This document shows, piece by piece, positions 1 to 7,765 of a DNA stretch of 64,000 nucleotides. Below the pieces are notes generated by a model. That model made no database searches. It was not told the origin of the DNA and saw only the letters and a list, made by a program, of their open reading frames with translations. The position numbers and the translations under genes were made by a program. Source of the DNA: Agromyces sp. LHK192 (GTDB taxonomy: Bacteria > Actinomycetota > Actinomycetes > Actinomycetales > Microbacteriaceae). The stretch covers positions 3,410,001 through 3,474,000 of the forward strand of contig NZ_CP034753.1 in assembly GCF_004006235.1 (NCBI RefSeq), in the 5' to 3' direction. Position 1 is the first letter of the stretch; the number at the start of each line of letters is the position of its first letter.

Positions 1-336
1 GTCGTCGGCCAGATGAGCCGGCGCAGTTCGTACCTCGCGATCTTCGCGATGCTCGTCATCGTCGCGATCCCGCTGACGTTCACGAGCGTGCGCACGAGCG
101 GCGAGGCGGTCCTCGAAGACAGGGTCGGCGACCTCGCCCGGCAGTGGGCCGACGACGTCGACTGGGACCTCGTGTCGGTCACGGCGACCGACGACGGGGT
201 CCTCGTGCGGGTCACCGGACCCGAACCCGTGCCCGACCCGTACGCCCTCGTCGAGGCGATCACCGACGCGGGCATCGACCCCGCCGATGTCGAGGTCGAC
301 TTCATCCCGTCGTACCGGGTGAACCTCGGCGAGTAG
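1..336 (+). CDS. C-terminal end of a membrane protein (possibly DUF389 family), cut by the window start
   Basis: The reading frame is open from base 1 and ends at TAG 334-336, so only the last 111 residues are visible. They begin with a short basic segment and one hydrophobic helix (SSYLAIFAMLVIVAIPLTFT), followed by a soluble acidic domain of about 75 residues that ends VNLGE. A terminal transmembrane helix followed by a small cytoplasmic or extracytoplasmic domain fits the end of actinobacterial DUF389/TIGR00341 hydrophobic proteins, but the diagnostic part lies outside the window, so the family call is tentative. An ATG at 13 is an internal methionine and not a convincing start, because the upstream frame is open and no ribosome site is visible. 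A 69-bp palindromic repeat begins 14 bases after the stop. Confidence 0.5.
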   Translation, partial: VVGQMSRRSSYLAIFAMLVIVAIPLTFTSVRTSGEAVLEDRVGDLARQWADDVDWDLVSVTATDDGVLVRVTGPEPVPDPYALVEAITDAGIDPADVEVDFIPSYRVNLGE

Positions 337-349
337 CCCCGCACCCACG

Positions 350-418
350 CACCTTTTCAGGATCAGCGCGGTCATGGCCGCGTATTGCACTCATGACCGA
401 TCTGGTCCTGAATTGGTG
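350..418. repeat. 69-bp nested palindromic element, copy A
   Basis: The 16-base outer arms at 350-365 (CACCTTTTCAGGATCA) and 403-418 (TGGTCCTGAATTGGTG) are inverted repeats with three mismatches, separated by exactly 37 bases. Inside, CGGTCATG (369-376) and CATGACCG (392-399) form a perfect inner dyad around GTATT. The same arms, spacing and total length recur at 17126-17194 and 49711-49779. The element follows a plus-strand stop codon by 14 bases and precedes ppk2. Confidence 0.9.
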
Positions 419-463
419 AACAGCACGACGGCGACGAACCGACGGCGACGACGAGGAGGCCGC

Positions 464-1279
464 ATGGCGAAACGGATGCCCAAGGCGCTCTACGAGCGCG
501 AACTGCTCGCACTGCAGGCGAAGCTCGTCGACATGCAGGCGTGGGTGCAGCAGTCGGGCGCGAGGGTGGTGGTCATCTTCGAGGGCCGGGATGCCGCGGG
601 CAAGGGCTCCACGATCAAGCGCGTCTCCGAGTACCTGAACCCCCGGGTCACGCGCATCGTCGCCCTGCCGACGCCGAGCGCGCGCGACAAGACTCGCTGG
701 TACTTCCAGCGCTACGTTCCGCACCTGCCCGCCGGCGGCGAGATCGTGCTGATGGACCGCTCCTGGTACAACCGGGCCGGCGTCGAGCGCGTGATGGGCT
801 ACTGCACGAACGAGGAGTACCACCGGTTCCTGCACCAGGCGCCGACGTTCGAACGCATGCTCGTCGAGGACGGCATCATCCTGCTGAAGTACTGGTTCAG
901 CGTCTCCGACGTCGTGCAGGAGGAGCGGTTCCGCTCCCGCCTCGAGGACCCGATGCGCCGGTGGAAGCTGAGCCCGAACGACGTGCTCTCGATCACGAAG
1001 TGGGAGGACTACTCGCGCGCCAAGGACATCATGTTCGAGTACACCGACATCGCCGAGGCGCCCTGGTTCGAGGTCGAGAGCGACGACAAGCGCCGGTCGC
1101 GGATCAACATGATCGCGCACCTGCTGTCGAAGATCCCGTACGAGCCGGTCGATCGCGACGAGATCGTGATCCCGCCGCGCCCGGCGTCGGGCAGCTACGA
1201 GCGCCCGCCGCGCAACTGGGCGAACGCGGTGCCTGACCACGCGGGCGACCTGATCGCGCAGGCGGACGCGAAGGATTGA
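464..1279 (+). CDS. ppk2: Polyphosphate kinase 2
   Basis: This is a cytoplasmic PPK2-family nucleotide kinase that uses polyphosphate to phosphorylate nucleotides (or the reverse reaction). The 271-residue protein has the Walker A motif GRDAAGKG at 41-48 and the second P-loop-kinase signature DRSWYNRAG at 98-106, followed by the family's conserved YWFSVSD segment. Length and order match single-domain PPK2 enzymes. The ATG at 464 is chosen because GAGGAGG lies four bases upstream and the conserved N-terminal helix starts there. An ATG at 374 would lie inside the 69-bp repeat and add an atypical basic leader. The next gene starts four bases after the stop, so the two are probably cotranscribed. 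The GDP- versus ADP-preferring subclass cannot be decided by eye. Confidence 0.93.
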   Translation: MAKRMPKALYERELLALQAKLVDMQAWVQQSGARVVVIFEGRDAAGKGSTIKRVSEYLNPRVTRIVALPTPSARDKTRWYFQRYVPHLPAGGEIVLMDRSWYNRAGVERVMGYCTNEEYHRFLHQAPTFERMLVEDGIILLKYWFSVSDVVQEERFRSRLEDPMRRWKLSPNDVLSITKWEDYSRAKDIMFEYTDIAEAPWFEVESDDKRRSRINMIAHLLSKIPYEPVDRDEIVIPPRPASGSYERPPRNWANAVPDHAGDLIAQADAKD

Positions 1280-1283
1280 GCGG

Positions 1284-2138
1284 ATGCCGCGCCCGCCGGA
1301 CCAGCCCGACGTCGTCGCCGTCACCGGTGCGTCGGGACGGATCGGCCGCGAGATCGTGCGCCTGCTCGACCGGCCCGGGCGCACCCTCCGGCTGATCGAC
1401 ACCGACCTGCCCGCGAGCACGGCCGACGGGCCGTGGGGCGACCTCTCGGATCGCGTCGAGCTGCATCGGGCCTCGATCGAGGATGCCCCGGCGATCCGCG
1501 CCGCGCTCGCCGGGGCATCCGGCGTCGTGCACTTGGCCGCCCTGTCGTCGGAACGGCCGTGGGCCGACATCCTGCGCGTGAACATCGATGGCACGCAGAA
1601 GGTGCTCGAGGCGGCGCGCCTCGGCGGAGCCCGGAACGTGCTGCTCGCGAGCAGCATCCACGCCGTCGGCTTCGTCGACGCGGCGAGCGCGGCGACGACC
1701 GAGGTGCTCGTCGCACGTCCGGACACCTACTACGGCGTCAGCAAGGCCGCGCTCGAGGCGCTCGGCAGCGTCTACGCCGACCGGTACGGCCTCGGTGTCG
1801 TGTCGGCTCGCATCTGCCAGTTCGGCGCAGAGCCCGCGACCGGACGTGCGCTCGCGCGCTGGCTGTCGCCGGGCGACCTGGCCCGGCTCATCGAGGCGAC
1901 CCTGCGGCTCGACGACGGAGCGCACCACATCGTGTGGGGCGTGTCGGCGAACGCGCCCGACGCCTTCGACCTCAGCGCCGGGCGGGCGATCGGGTACGAG
2001 CCGCAGGACGACGCGTTCGCGGTCGCCTTCGCGCGCGACGGCGCCGCATCGCCCCTCGCGCCGACATCGGCTCCGCTCGACGACCCGATCGGCGGCGAGT
2101 TCACCGACGACGAGCATCCGCTCGGATCGACGTTCTGA
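1284..2138 (+). CDS. NAD-dependent SDR/epimerase resembling uronate dehydrogenase
   Basis: This is an extended-type short-chain dehydrogenase with a Rossmann fold. The 284-residue protein has VTGASGRIG at 13-21 (dinucleotide binding) and the catalytic YYGVSK motif with Tyr150 and Lys154. The block LASSIHAVGF at 121-130 and the segment YGLGVVSARICQFG resemble bacterial uronate dehydrogenases, which oxidise galacturonate or glucuronate to aldaric acid lactones. Substrate assignment is inference from these blocks. The ATG lies four bases after the ppk2 stop. The plant-sugar loci elsewhere in the window make a uronate role plausible, but no other uronate gene is adjacent. Confidence 0.75.
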   Translation: MPRPPDQPDVVAVTGASGRIGREIVRLLDRPGRTLRLIDTDLPASTADGPWGDLSDRVELHRASIEDAPAIRAALAGASGVVHLAALSSERPWADILRVNIDGTQKVLEAARLGGARNVLLASSIHAVGFVDAASAATTEVLVARPDTYYGVSKAALEALGSVYADRYGLGVVSARICQFGAEPATGRALARWLSPGDLARLIEATLRLDDGAHHIVWGVSANAPDAFDLSAGRAIGYEPQDDAFAVAFARDGAASPLAPTSAPLDDPIGGEFTDDEHPLGSTF

Positions 2139-2182
2139 CGCGGCAACCGCGACCCGCGTCGCCGACTGCTACGTTGTGCGGC

Positions 2183-2653
2183 ATGACCGCACGGGTGCAG
2201 CAGCTGATCGAGTCGATGTTCGCCGGCGTGGAGGCACGCGACCTCGCCGCCGCGGCCGCGACGATGCACGAGGACGTCGTCTTCTGGGACCCGCACTACC
2301 CGTACCCCGAGATGGTGGGCATCGTCGCCGTGCGAGAGGGACTCGAGTGGGGGCTCTCGCAGATGACGAGCATGCGGTTCGACATCGAGCGCTGGTTCTT
2401 CACCGAAGACGGGCTGTCGGCGGTCGTCGAGACCTCGACGCACCACGTGCTGAAGGCGGGCGCACGGCGTCTGGACTTCCCGCAGGTGTTCGTGATCGAC
2501 ACCGATGGCGAACACATCACGAAGCTGCGCGCGTACGAGCCGTACGGACCGCACGGCACGACCGGGTTCGGGCTCGCGATCGTGCACGCCGTGTACCGGT
2601 GGACGCATCGCAAGCCGTCGGCGCCGTCGACGGTGCCGGTCACCGCCGACTGA
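2183..2653 (+). CDS. SnoaL/NTF2-like family protein
   Basis: The 156-residue protein has the layout of a cone-shaped SnoaL/NTF2-like fold. It has an N-terminal helix (VQQLIESMFAGVEARD), then MHEDVVFWDPHYPYPEMVG and later FVIDTDGEHITKLRAYEPYG, as in polyketide-cyclase-like and ketosteroid-isomerase-like proteins. No catalytic residue set can be assigned confidently. The ATG at 2183 is the first start in frame after the preceding gene. The longer open frame upstream overlaps the SDR gene and is a shadow. Function unknown; probably a small-molecule binding or isomerase-type protein. Confidence 0.7.
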   Translation: MTARVQQLIESMFAGVEARDLAAAAATMHEDVVFWDPHYPYPEMVGIVAVREGLEWGLSQMTSMRFDIERWFFTEDGLSAVVETSTHHVLKAGARRLDFPQVFVIDTDGEHITKLRAYEPYGPHGTTGFGLAIVHAVYRWTHRKPSAPSTVPVTAD

Positions 2654-2672
2654 TCCGGCGGCCGCGACCTCC

Positions 2673-3023
2673 TCAGGCCTTCTGGCGACGCGCGACCAGG
2701 ACCGTGGCGACGGCGAGCCCGCCGGCCAGCACCGCGAACCCACCAAGCGCCAGCCCCTCGACGGGCAGGCCGAGAACCGTGTCCGGAACCGCCGAAGGCG
2801 CAGCCGCCGGCGTGGCCTCCGGCGCGGATTCCGCTGTGGACGCCGCCGCGACCTCCTCCGGCAGTCGCGCCGCCTCCGCGGCGAGCGCGCCGGCACGCTC
2901 GATCGCGAACGGCACCGGCGGGACGGGGTCCGCGGGCTGTGCGGCACCGGCCATCGGCGAGACGACGCAGGCGACGATGACCGCGGCGAACGCGGCGGAC
3001 ACGCCGATGATCCGACGGTTCAT
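2673..3023 (-). CDS. Small secreted, membrane-anchored protein of unknown function
   Basis: The 116-residue protein has an N-terminal signal sequence (RRIIGVSAAFAAVIVACVV), an Ala/Pro/Glu-rich extracellular middle, and a C-terminal hydrophobic helix (LALGGFAVLAGGLAVATVLV) that ends in the basic tail ARRQKA. This is the plan of a surface-exposed protein retained by a C-terminal membrane anchor. There is no LPxTG sortase motif; LGLPVEG before the helix is not one. The ATG at 3023 is preceded by GAGG six bases upstream. The open frame continues upstream without a better start. It is convergent with the preceding plus-strand gene. I recognise no family. Confidence 0.6.
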   Translation of the reverse strand: MNRRIIGVSAAFAAVIVACVVSPMAGAAQPADPVPPVPFAIERAGALAAEAARLPEEVAAASTAESAPEATPAAAPSAVPDTVLGLPVEGLALGGFAVLAGGLAVATVLVARRQKA

Positions 3024-3218
3024 GATGCCTCGCAGGGGGTTGCGCGGTGGTGCGTGGGGGCGGGCCTCACGGCCCGGAAGCGGGCGGAGCAGCCGGTCGG
3101 GGTGCACCGGCGCCTCCACGCTACTGCGCTGCGCCGCCCCGGCGCGCGTCACGGGACACCCCCGTTCACGGGGCAACCGAGACTGGCCGACACCTGTCCG
3201 CACGACGAGACTGGGCGC

Positions 3219-4442
3219 ATGCCGCTCGACCTCGACATCGCCGTGCAGGCCATCCTCGACCGCGTGCTCGATCGCGCCCGGCCGGTCGGGGGCGGCGAAC
3301 TCGCCGACTACATCCCCGAGCTGGCCGCGGTCGACCCCGACCGACTGGGCATCGCGATCGCGAGCGTGCGCGGCGACGTGCACGTAGCCGGCGACGCCGA
3401 CACGGCGTTCACGATCCAGTCGGTGTCGAAGCCGTTCGTGTTCGCGCTCGCGGTCGACGCACTCGGGCTCGAGGCGGTGCTCGAACACGTCGGACTCGAG
3501 CCGAGCGGCGAGCCGTTCAACGCCATCAGCCTCGACGAGGCGACCGGGCGCCCGCTCAACCCGATGATCAACGCGGGTGCCATCGTCACCTCCTCGCTCA
3601 TCCTAGGCGGCACGGCCGAGGCGAAGGCGGCCCACATCGTCGACGGCCTCGGGCGGTTCGCCGCCCGCGACCTCGTCGTCGACGAGGAGGTGTTCTCGTC
3701 GGAGGCCGGCACCGCCGACCGCAACCTCGCGCTCGCGCACCTCGCACGGGCGACGGGCGCGCTCACCTCGAGCGTCGAGGTCGCGACGACCGCGTACTTC
3801 CGCCAGTGCTCGGTCGCCGTCACCGCCAGGGACCTCTCGATCATGGCGGCGACCCTCGCCGCGGGCGGCGTCAATCCGCTCACGGGCGACCGCGTGATCA
3901 GCGCCGATGCGGCCAGGTGGACGACCTCCGTCATGACGAGCTGCGGCATGTACGACGAGTCCGGAACGTGGCTCGTCCGGGTCGGGCTGCCCAGCAAGAG
4001 CGGCGTGGGCGGCGGCATCGTCGCCGTGCAGCCGGGCCAGTTCGGGATCGGCACGTTCAGCCCCCGCCTCGACGCGCGCGGCAACAGCGTGCGGGGCGTG
4101 GCGATCCTCGAGGCGCTCTCGGCACGGTTCGGTCTGCATGTACTCTCGCAGGGGCCGGAGATGCGGTCGCCGATCGCCGCCGTCAGCGAAGACGGCGACC
4201 ACCGGATCGCGCACCTGCGCGGCGAGCTCCACTTCGCCCAGGTCGAGGAGCTCGCGACCCGGTTGCGGCCCCTCCTCGGCGGCGACGGATGCCTCGTGCT
4301 CGACCTCGAGGGAGTGACCCGCGTCGGCGGCGCCGTGCGCGAGGTGCTCCGCGAACTGCCGTCCATCGTCGGCCCGAGGCCCGACGGCGGACCCGCCATC
4401 GCACTGCGGGATCCCGACGGCGTACTGGACCCCGAGCGCTGA
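3219..4442 (+). CDS. glsA: Glutaminase with C-terminal STAS domain
   Basis: This is a serine-dependent (beta-lactamase-fold) glutaminase that converts glutamine to glutamate and ammonia. In the 407-residue protein the active-site motif QSVSK gives Ser68 and Lys71, and NPMINAGAIVTSS, YFRQCSV and LPSKSGVGGGI are family blocks. Residues from about 315 onward (HLRGELHFAQVEELATRL and CLVLDLEGVTRVGGAVREVL) form a STAS domain, a fusion also seen in other actinobacterial glutaminases and usually read as a regulatory or protein-interaction module. The ATG at 3219 opens the first conserved helix; longer frames upstream overlap non-coding sequence. It stands alone on the plus strand. Confidence 0.9.
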   Translation: MPLDLDIAVQAILDRVLDRARPVGGGELADYIPELAAVDPDRLGIAIASVRGDVHVAGDADTAFTIQSVSKPFVFALAVDALGLEAVLEHVGLEPSGEPFNAISLDEATGRPLNPMINAGAIVTSSLILGGTAEAKAAHIVDGLGRFAARDLVVDEEVFSSEAGTADRNLALAHLARATGALTSSVEVATTAYFRQCSVAVTARDLSIMAATLAAGGVNPLTGDRVISADAARWTTSVMTSCGMYDESGTWLVRVGLPSKSGVGGGIVAVQPGQFGIGTFSPRLDARGNSVRGVAILEALSARFGLHVLSQGPEMRSPIAAVSEDGDHRIAHLRGELHFAQVEELATRLRPLLGGDGCLVLDLEGVTRVGGAVREVLRELPSIVGPRPDGGPAIALRDPDGVLDPER

Positions 4443-4509
4443 CGGAGGACGTCCGCGACCACGACGGTCATGCTCGGCACGCGGCATCCGCGTGGGTCTA
4501 TGCTCGGTC

Positions 4510-4613
4510 GGAGTGACACGGGGTGCCGCCCCGCTCCGCGCGATCGTCGTGCGGGGCATCCGCGGCTGAGATCACACCCGTCGAACCTGATCTAGTTCGG
4601 ACTAGCGAAGGGA
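4510..4613 (+). promoter_or_regulatory. TPP (THI-box) riboswitch controlling thiM operon
   Basis: The conserved aptamer blocks appear in order: ACACGGGGTGCC (4515-4526), a GC-rich extended P3 arm, CTGAGATCACACCC (4565-4578), GAACCTGATC (4583-4592) and GCGAAGGGA (4605-4613). The 3' strand GAAGGGA is also the Shine-Dalgarno sequence of thiM, seven bases before its ATG, so ligand-stabilised P1 would directly hide the ribosome site. This implies translational repression by thiamine pyrophosphate. Confidence 0.92.
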
Positions 4614-4620
4614 TGTCGCC

Positions 4621-5520
4621 ATGCGCGATCGCCTGTTCATCGACCCTGCCCGCCGATCGACCGAGGTGACGGAGACCGCGATCGCGGTGCTCCACCGTCT
4701 CAGATCGACGGGCCCGCTCATCCACTGCATCACCAACACGGTGGTGAAGAACTTCTCCGCGAACGCGCTGCTCGCCGTCGGCGCGTCGCCGGCGATGGTC
4801 GACATCCCCGAGGAGGCGGGCATGTTCGCGGGCATCGCCGGCGGCCTGCTCGTGAACCTCGGCACGCCGCAGGCCGAGCAGCGCGACGCCGCCCGCGAGG
4901 CCGTCGCCGCGGCCAGCGCCGCGGGCACGCCGTGGGTCCTCGACCCGGTCGCGATCGGCGTGCTGCCGGTGCGGACCGCGCTCGCGCACGAGTTGCTGGC
5001 GTCGCGGCCGACCGCGATCCGCGGCAACGCGTCGGAGATCCTCGCGCTGGCGGGTTCCGGCGGTGGCGGCCGGGGCGTCGATGCCGCCGACACGACGGAT
5101 GCCGCGGCCGACGCGGCCCGCCGGCTCGCGCTCGACTCGGGCGCCATCGTCGCGGTGTCGGGCCCGGTCGACCTCATCACCGACGGCGTGCAGACCGCGC
5201 GGGTCGCCAACGGCGACGCGCTGCTCACGCGCGTGACGGGCGGCGGATGCTCGCTCGGCGCGGTCACGGCGGCGTTCCTCGCCGCTGCGCGCGGCACGGA
5301 GGTCTCGGCGTTCGAGGCCGTCGTCGCGGCGAACCTCGTCTACACCGTCGCTGCTGAGCTCGCGGCGACGCCCGGCGCCGACGGCGCGCCGGTCGGCCCG
5401 GGCACCTTCGCCGTGGGGTTCCTCGACGCGCTCGCCGTCGTCGACTCGGCCGATCTGCACGACCGCGCGCACCTGACCCTGACCGGCGCCGCGACGCCGG
5501 CCGAGGAGGTGCTCGCGTGA
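4621..5520 (+). CDS. thiM: Hydroxyethylthiazole kinase
   Basis: ThiM phosphorylates the hydroxyethylthiazole moiety salvaged from thiamine breakdown. In the 299-residue protein, [20 protein letters not shown] near residue 35 is the substrate-binding block, GNASEI near 137 is conserved, and TGGGCSLGA near 200 carries the catalytic cysteine. The ATG at 4621 follows the riboswitch-embedded GAAGGGA. It is the first gene of a four-gene operon with four-base overlaps throughout. No thiC or thiG is present, so the operon serves salvage rather than de novo synthesis. Confidence 0.95.
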   Translation: MRDRLFIDPARRSTEVTETAIAVLHRLRSTGPLIHCITNTVVKNFSANALLAVGASPAMVDIPEEAGMFAGIAGGLLVNLGTPQAEQRDAAREAVAAASAAGTPWVLDPVAIGVLPVRTALAHELLASRPTAIRGNASEILALAGSGGGGRGVDAADTTDAAADAARRLALDSGAIVAVSGPVDLITDGVQTARVANGDALLTRVTGGGCSLGAVTAAFLAAARGTEVSAFEAVVAANLVYTVAAELAATPGADGAPVGPGTFAVGFLDALAVVDSADLHDRAHLTLTGAATPAEEVLA

Positions 5521-6182
5521 CCGGCGTGCGAACGGCCCTCGACCTCTCCCTCTACCTGGTGACCGACCCGGTGCTGTGCGGCGAACGCGGCGTGGCGGCC
5601 GTGGTCGCCGACGCGGTCGCGGGCGGGGTGCGCATCGTGCAGCTTCGCGACAAGCGCGCGACCGACGCCGAGATCGTGGAGCAGCTCGGCGAGCTCGCCG
5701 ACGCGATCGACGGGCGCGCCGTGCTCGTCGTCAACGACCGGCTCGACGCCGCGATCGCGGCGCGGGCCCGCGGCATCCGCGTCGACGGCGTGCACCTCGG
5801 ACAGGCCGACCCCGCCGTGGAACGCGCCCGGGCGGCACTCGGCGCCGACGCGATCGTCGGCCTGACCGCGAACCAGCCCGAGCACCTCGCCGCGCTGGCG
5901 CGCGTGCCCGCGGGCACGGTCGACTACCTCGGCGTCGGCGTCATCCGCCCCACCCCGACCAAGCCCGACCACCCGCCGGTGCTGGGCGTCGACGGGTTCG
6001 CCCGGTTCGCCGCCGCGACCGACCTGCCGTGCGTCGCGATCGGCGGAGTCGGGCAGTCGGATGCTCCCGCACTCCGCGCGGCCGGGGCCGCGGGCCTTGC
6101 GGTCGTCTCCGCGATCTGCGCCGCAGAGGATCCGGCCGAGGCCGCGAGATCGTTCGCCTCGGCGTGGGAGGCGGCGCGATGA
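5517..6182 (+). CDS. thiE: Thiamine-phosphate synthase
   Basis: ThiE joins hydroxymethylpyrimidine diphosphate and thiazole phosphate to give thiamine monophosphate in the cytoplasm. The 221-residue TIM-barrel protein shows QLRDKRATD (diphosphate/Mg site), [15 protein letters not shown], the phosphate loop [14 protein letters not shown] and IGGVG near the C-terminus. The start is GTG overlapping the thiM stop (GTGA), which implies translational coupling. The loop carries PTPTK where the usual form is PTxTK, so the motif is intact. Confidence 0.94.
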   Translation: MTGVRTALDLSLYLVTDPVLCGERGVAAVVADAVAGGVRIVQLRDKRATDAEIVEQLGELADAIDGRAVLVVNDRLDAAIAARARGIRVDGVHLGQADPAVERARAALGADAIVGLTANQPEHLAALARVPAGTVDYLGVGVIRPTPTKPDHPPVLGVDGFARFAAATDLPCVAIGGVGQSDAPALRAAGAAGLAVVSAICAAEDPAEAARSFASAWEAAR

Positions 6183-7765
6183 GCCGGCCGATCCCCCGCG
6201 TCCTCAGCATCGCCGGCAGCGACCCGTCGGGCGGCGCCGGCATCCAGGCCGACCTCAAGTCGATCGCCGCGGTCGGCGGCTACGGCATGGCCGCGATCAC
6301 CGCGCTCACCGCGCAGAACACGCAGGGCGTGCGCGACGTGCACGTGCCGCCGGTCGCGTTCCTCGCCGAGCAGTTGGCCGCGGTCTCCGACGACATCGCG
6401 ATCGACGCCGTGAAGATCGGCATGCTCGCGAACGCCGACGTGATCCGCACGGTCGGCGCGTGGCTGCGCCGGAGCCGTCCGCCCATCGTGGTGCTCGACC
6501 CCGTGATGGTGTCGACCAGCGGGCATCGCCTGCTCGACGCCGACGCCGAACAGGCACTGCGCGAACTGCTGCCGCTGGCCGACCTGATCACGCCGAACGT
6601 GCCCGAGCTCGCGGTGCTGGCGCGCACGGCGCCGGCGGGCGACTGGGCCGGCGTCATCGCGCAGGCCGAGGCCGTGTCGGCGAGCTTCGGCGTGCGGGTG
6701 CTCGCGAAGGGCGGACACGTCGGCGGCGCCGACGCACCCGATGCGCTGGTCGATGCGGCATCCGCGTCGATCGTCGAGTTCCCCGGCACCCGAATCGCGA
6801 CGTCGGCGACGCACGGCACCGGATGCTCGCTGTCGTCGGCGATCGCGACGCTCCGGGTCGCGCTCGGCGCATGGGAGCCCGCCATCGACGAGGCCCGGCG
6901 CTGGCTGCGCGAGTCGCTGCGCCACGGCGAGTCGCTCGCCGTCGGGGCCGGTCACGGACCCGTGCACCACTTCGCGGGGCTCTGGTCGCGCGGCGGCCTC
7001 GACACCGCGCCGACCCCCGCCGAGGTGGAGGCCGACTGGTGGGCCGGCATCGCCGACGTGCGCGCCGGCATCGACGACCTGCCGTTCATCCGGCAGCTCG
7101 CCGACGGCACGCTCGAGCGCGAACCCTTCCTGCGCTACATCGCGCAGGACGCCCTCTACCTGCGCGACTATGCGCGCGTGCTCGCGCAGGCGGCCCGCCT
7201 CGCACCCGACTCGGCGGCCCAGGGATTCTGGGCGAACTCGGCGCACGGCTGCATCGTCGGCGAGCTCGAACTCCACGAGACCCGGCTCGGCGGAGCGGAT
7301 GCCGCGGCGACCGCACGACCGGACGCCACGACCACCGCCTACCTCGACCACCTGCTGGCGTCGGCCGCCAGGGCCGAGTACCCGGTGCTGATCGCCGCCG
7401 CCCTGCCGTGCTTCTGGCTCTACACCGACCTCGGCGAGCGCCTCGCCGCGGGCGACTTCGGCGACCTCGCCCGGGATGCGGAGCACCCGTACGCCTCCTG
7501 GCTCGCGACCTACGGTGACCCCGGCTTCTCGGCGGCGACCCGGCATGCGATCGAATTCGTGACGGATGCCGCCGCGCACGCGACGCCCGAGCTGCGCGAG
7601 CGCATGCGCGACGCGTTCCGCCGGTCGTCGGAGCACGAGCTCGCGTTCTTCGCGGCGCCGATGGGGACTCGAGACGGCGCAGACCGTCGCTCCGCGCCCT
7701 CCTCGACCGCCGAGCCGTCGGATGCCTCGGGCGACGGCTCGACCGTCGAGGCGGTGCGGGCATGA
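6179..7765 (+). CDS. thiD: ThiD-TenA fusion: HMP/HMP-P kinase with thiaminase II-type domain
   Basis: This is a two-domain salvage enzyme of 528 residues. Residues 1-265 are a ThiD hydroxymethylpyrimidine (phosphate) kinase: IAGSDPSGGAGIQADLK at the N-terminus, VLDPVMVSTSG, and the C-terminal HGTGCSLSSAIA anion hole with its cysteine. Residues 290-515 are TenA: DLPFIRQLADGTL, YIAQDALYLRDYARVL, and LPCFWLYTDLGERL, which supplies the active-site cysteine near 411 of the TenA_C class, plus a late EHELAFF glutamate. TenA_C enzymes hydrolyse aminopyrimidine breakdown products to HMP, which ThiD then phosphorylates, so the fusion joins consecutive steps. The ATG overlaps the thiE stop. The last 40 residues are a low-complexity tail. 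Confidence 0.93.
   Translation: MSRPIPRVLSIAGSDPSGGAGIQADLKSIAAVGGYGMAAITALTAQNTQGVRDVHVPPVAFLAEQLAAVSDDIAIDAVKIGMLANADVIRTVGAWLRRSRPPIVVLDPVMVSTSGHRLLDADAEQALRELLPLADLITPNVPELAVLARTAPAGDWAGVIAQAEAVSASFGVRVLAKGGHVGGADAPDALVDAASASIVEFPGTRIATSATHGTGCSLSSAIATLRVALGAWEPAIDEARRWLRESLRHGESLAVGAGHGPVHHFAGLWSRGGLDTAPTPAEVEADWWAGIADVRAGIDDLPFIRQLADGTLEREPFLRYIAQDALYLRDYARVLAQAARLAPDSAAQGFWANSAHGCIVGELELHETRLGGADAAATARPDATTTAYLDHLLASAARAEYPVLIAAALPCFWLYTDLGERLAAGDFGDLARDAEHPYASWLATYGDPGFSAATRHAIEFVTDAAAHATPELRERMRDAFRRSSEHELAFFAAPMGTRDGADRRSAPSSTAEPSDASGDGSTVEAVRA

Noticed and set aside
374..463. Longer N-terminus for polyphosphate kinase 2
   Set aside because: The upstream ATG lies inside the 69-bp repeat, has no ribosome site, and would add a basic leader absent from the family; ATG 464 has GAGGAGG at the right distance.
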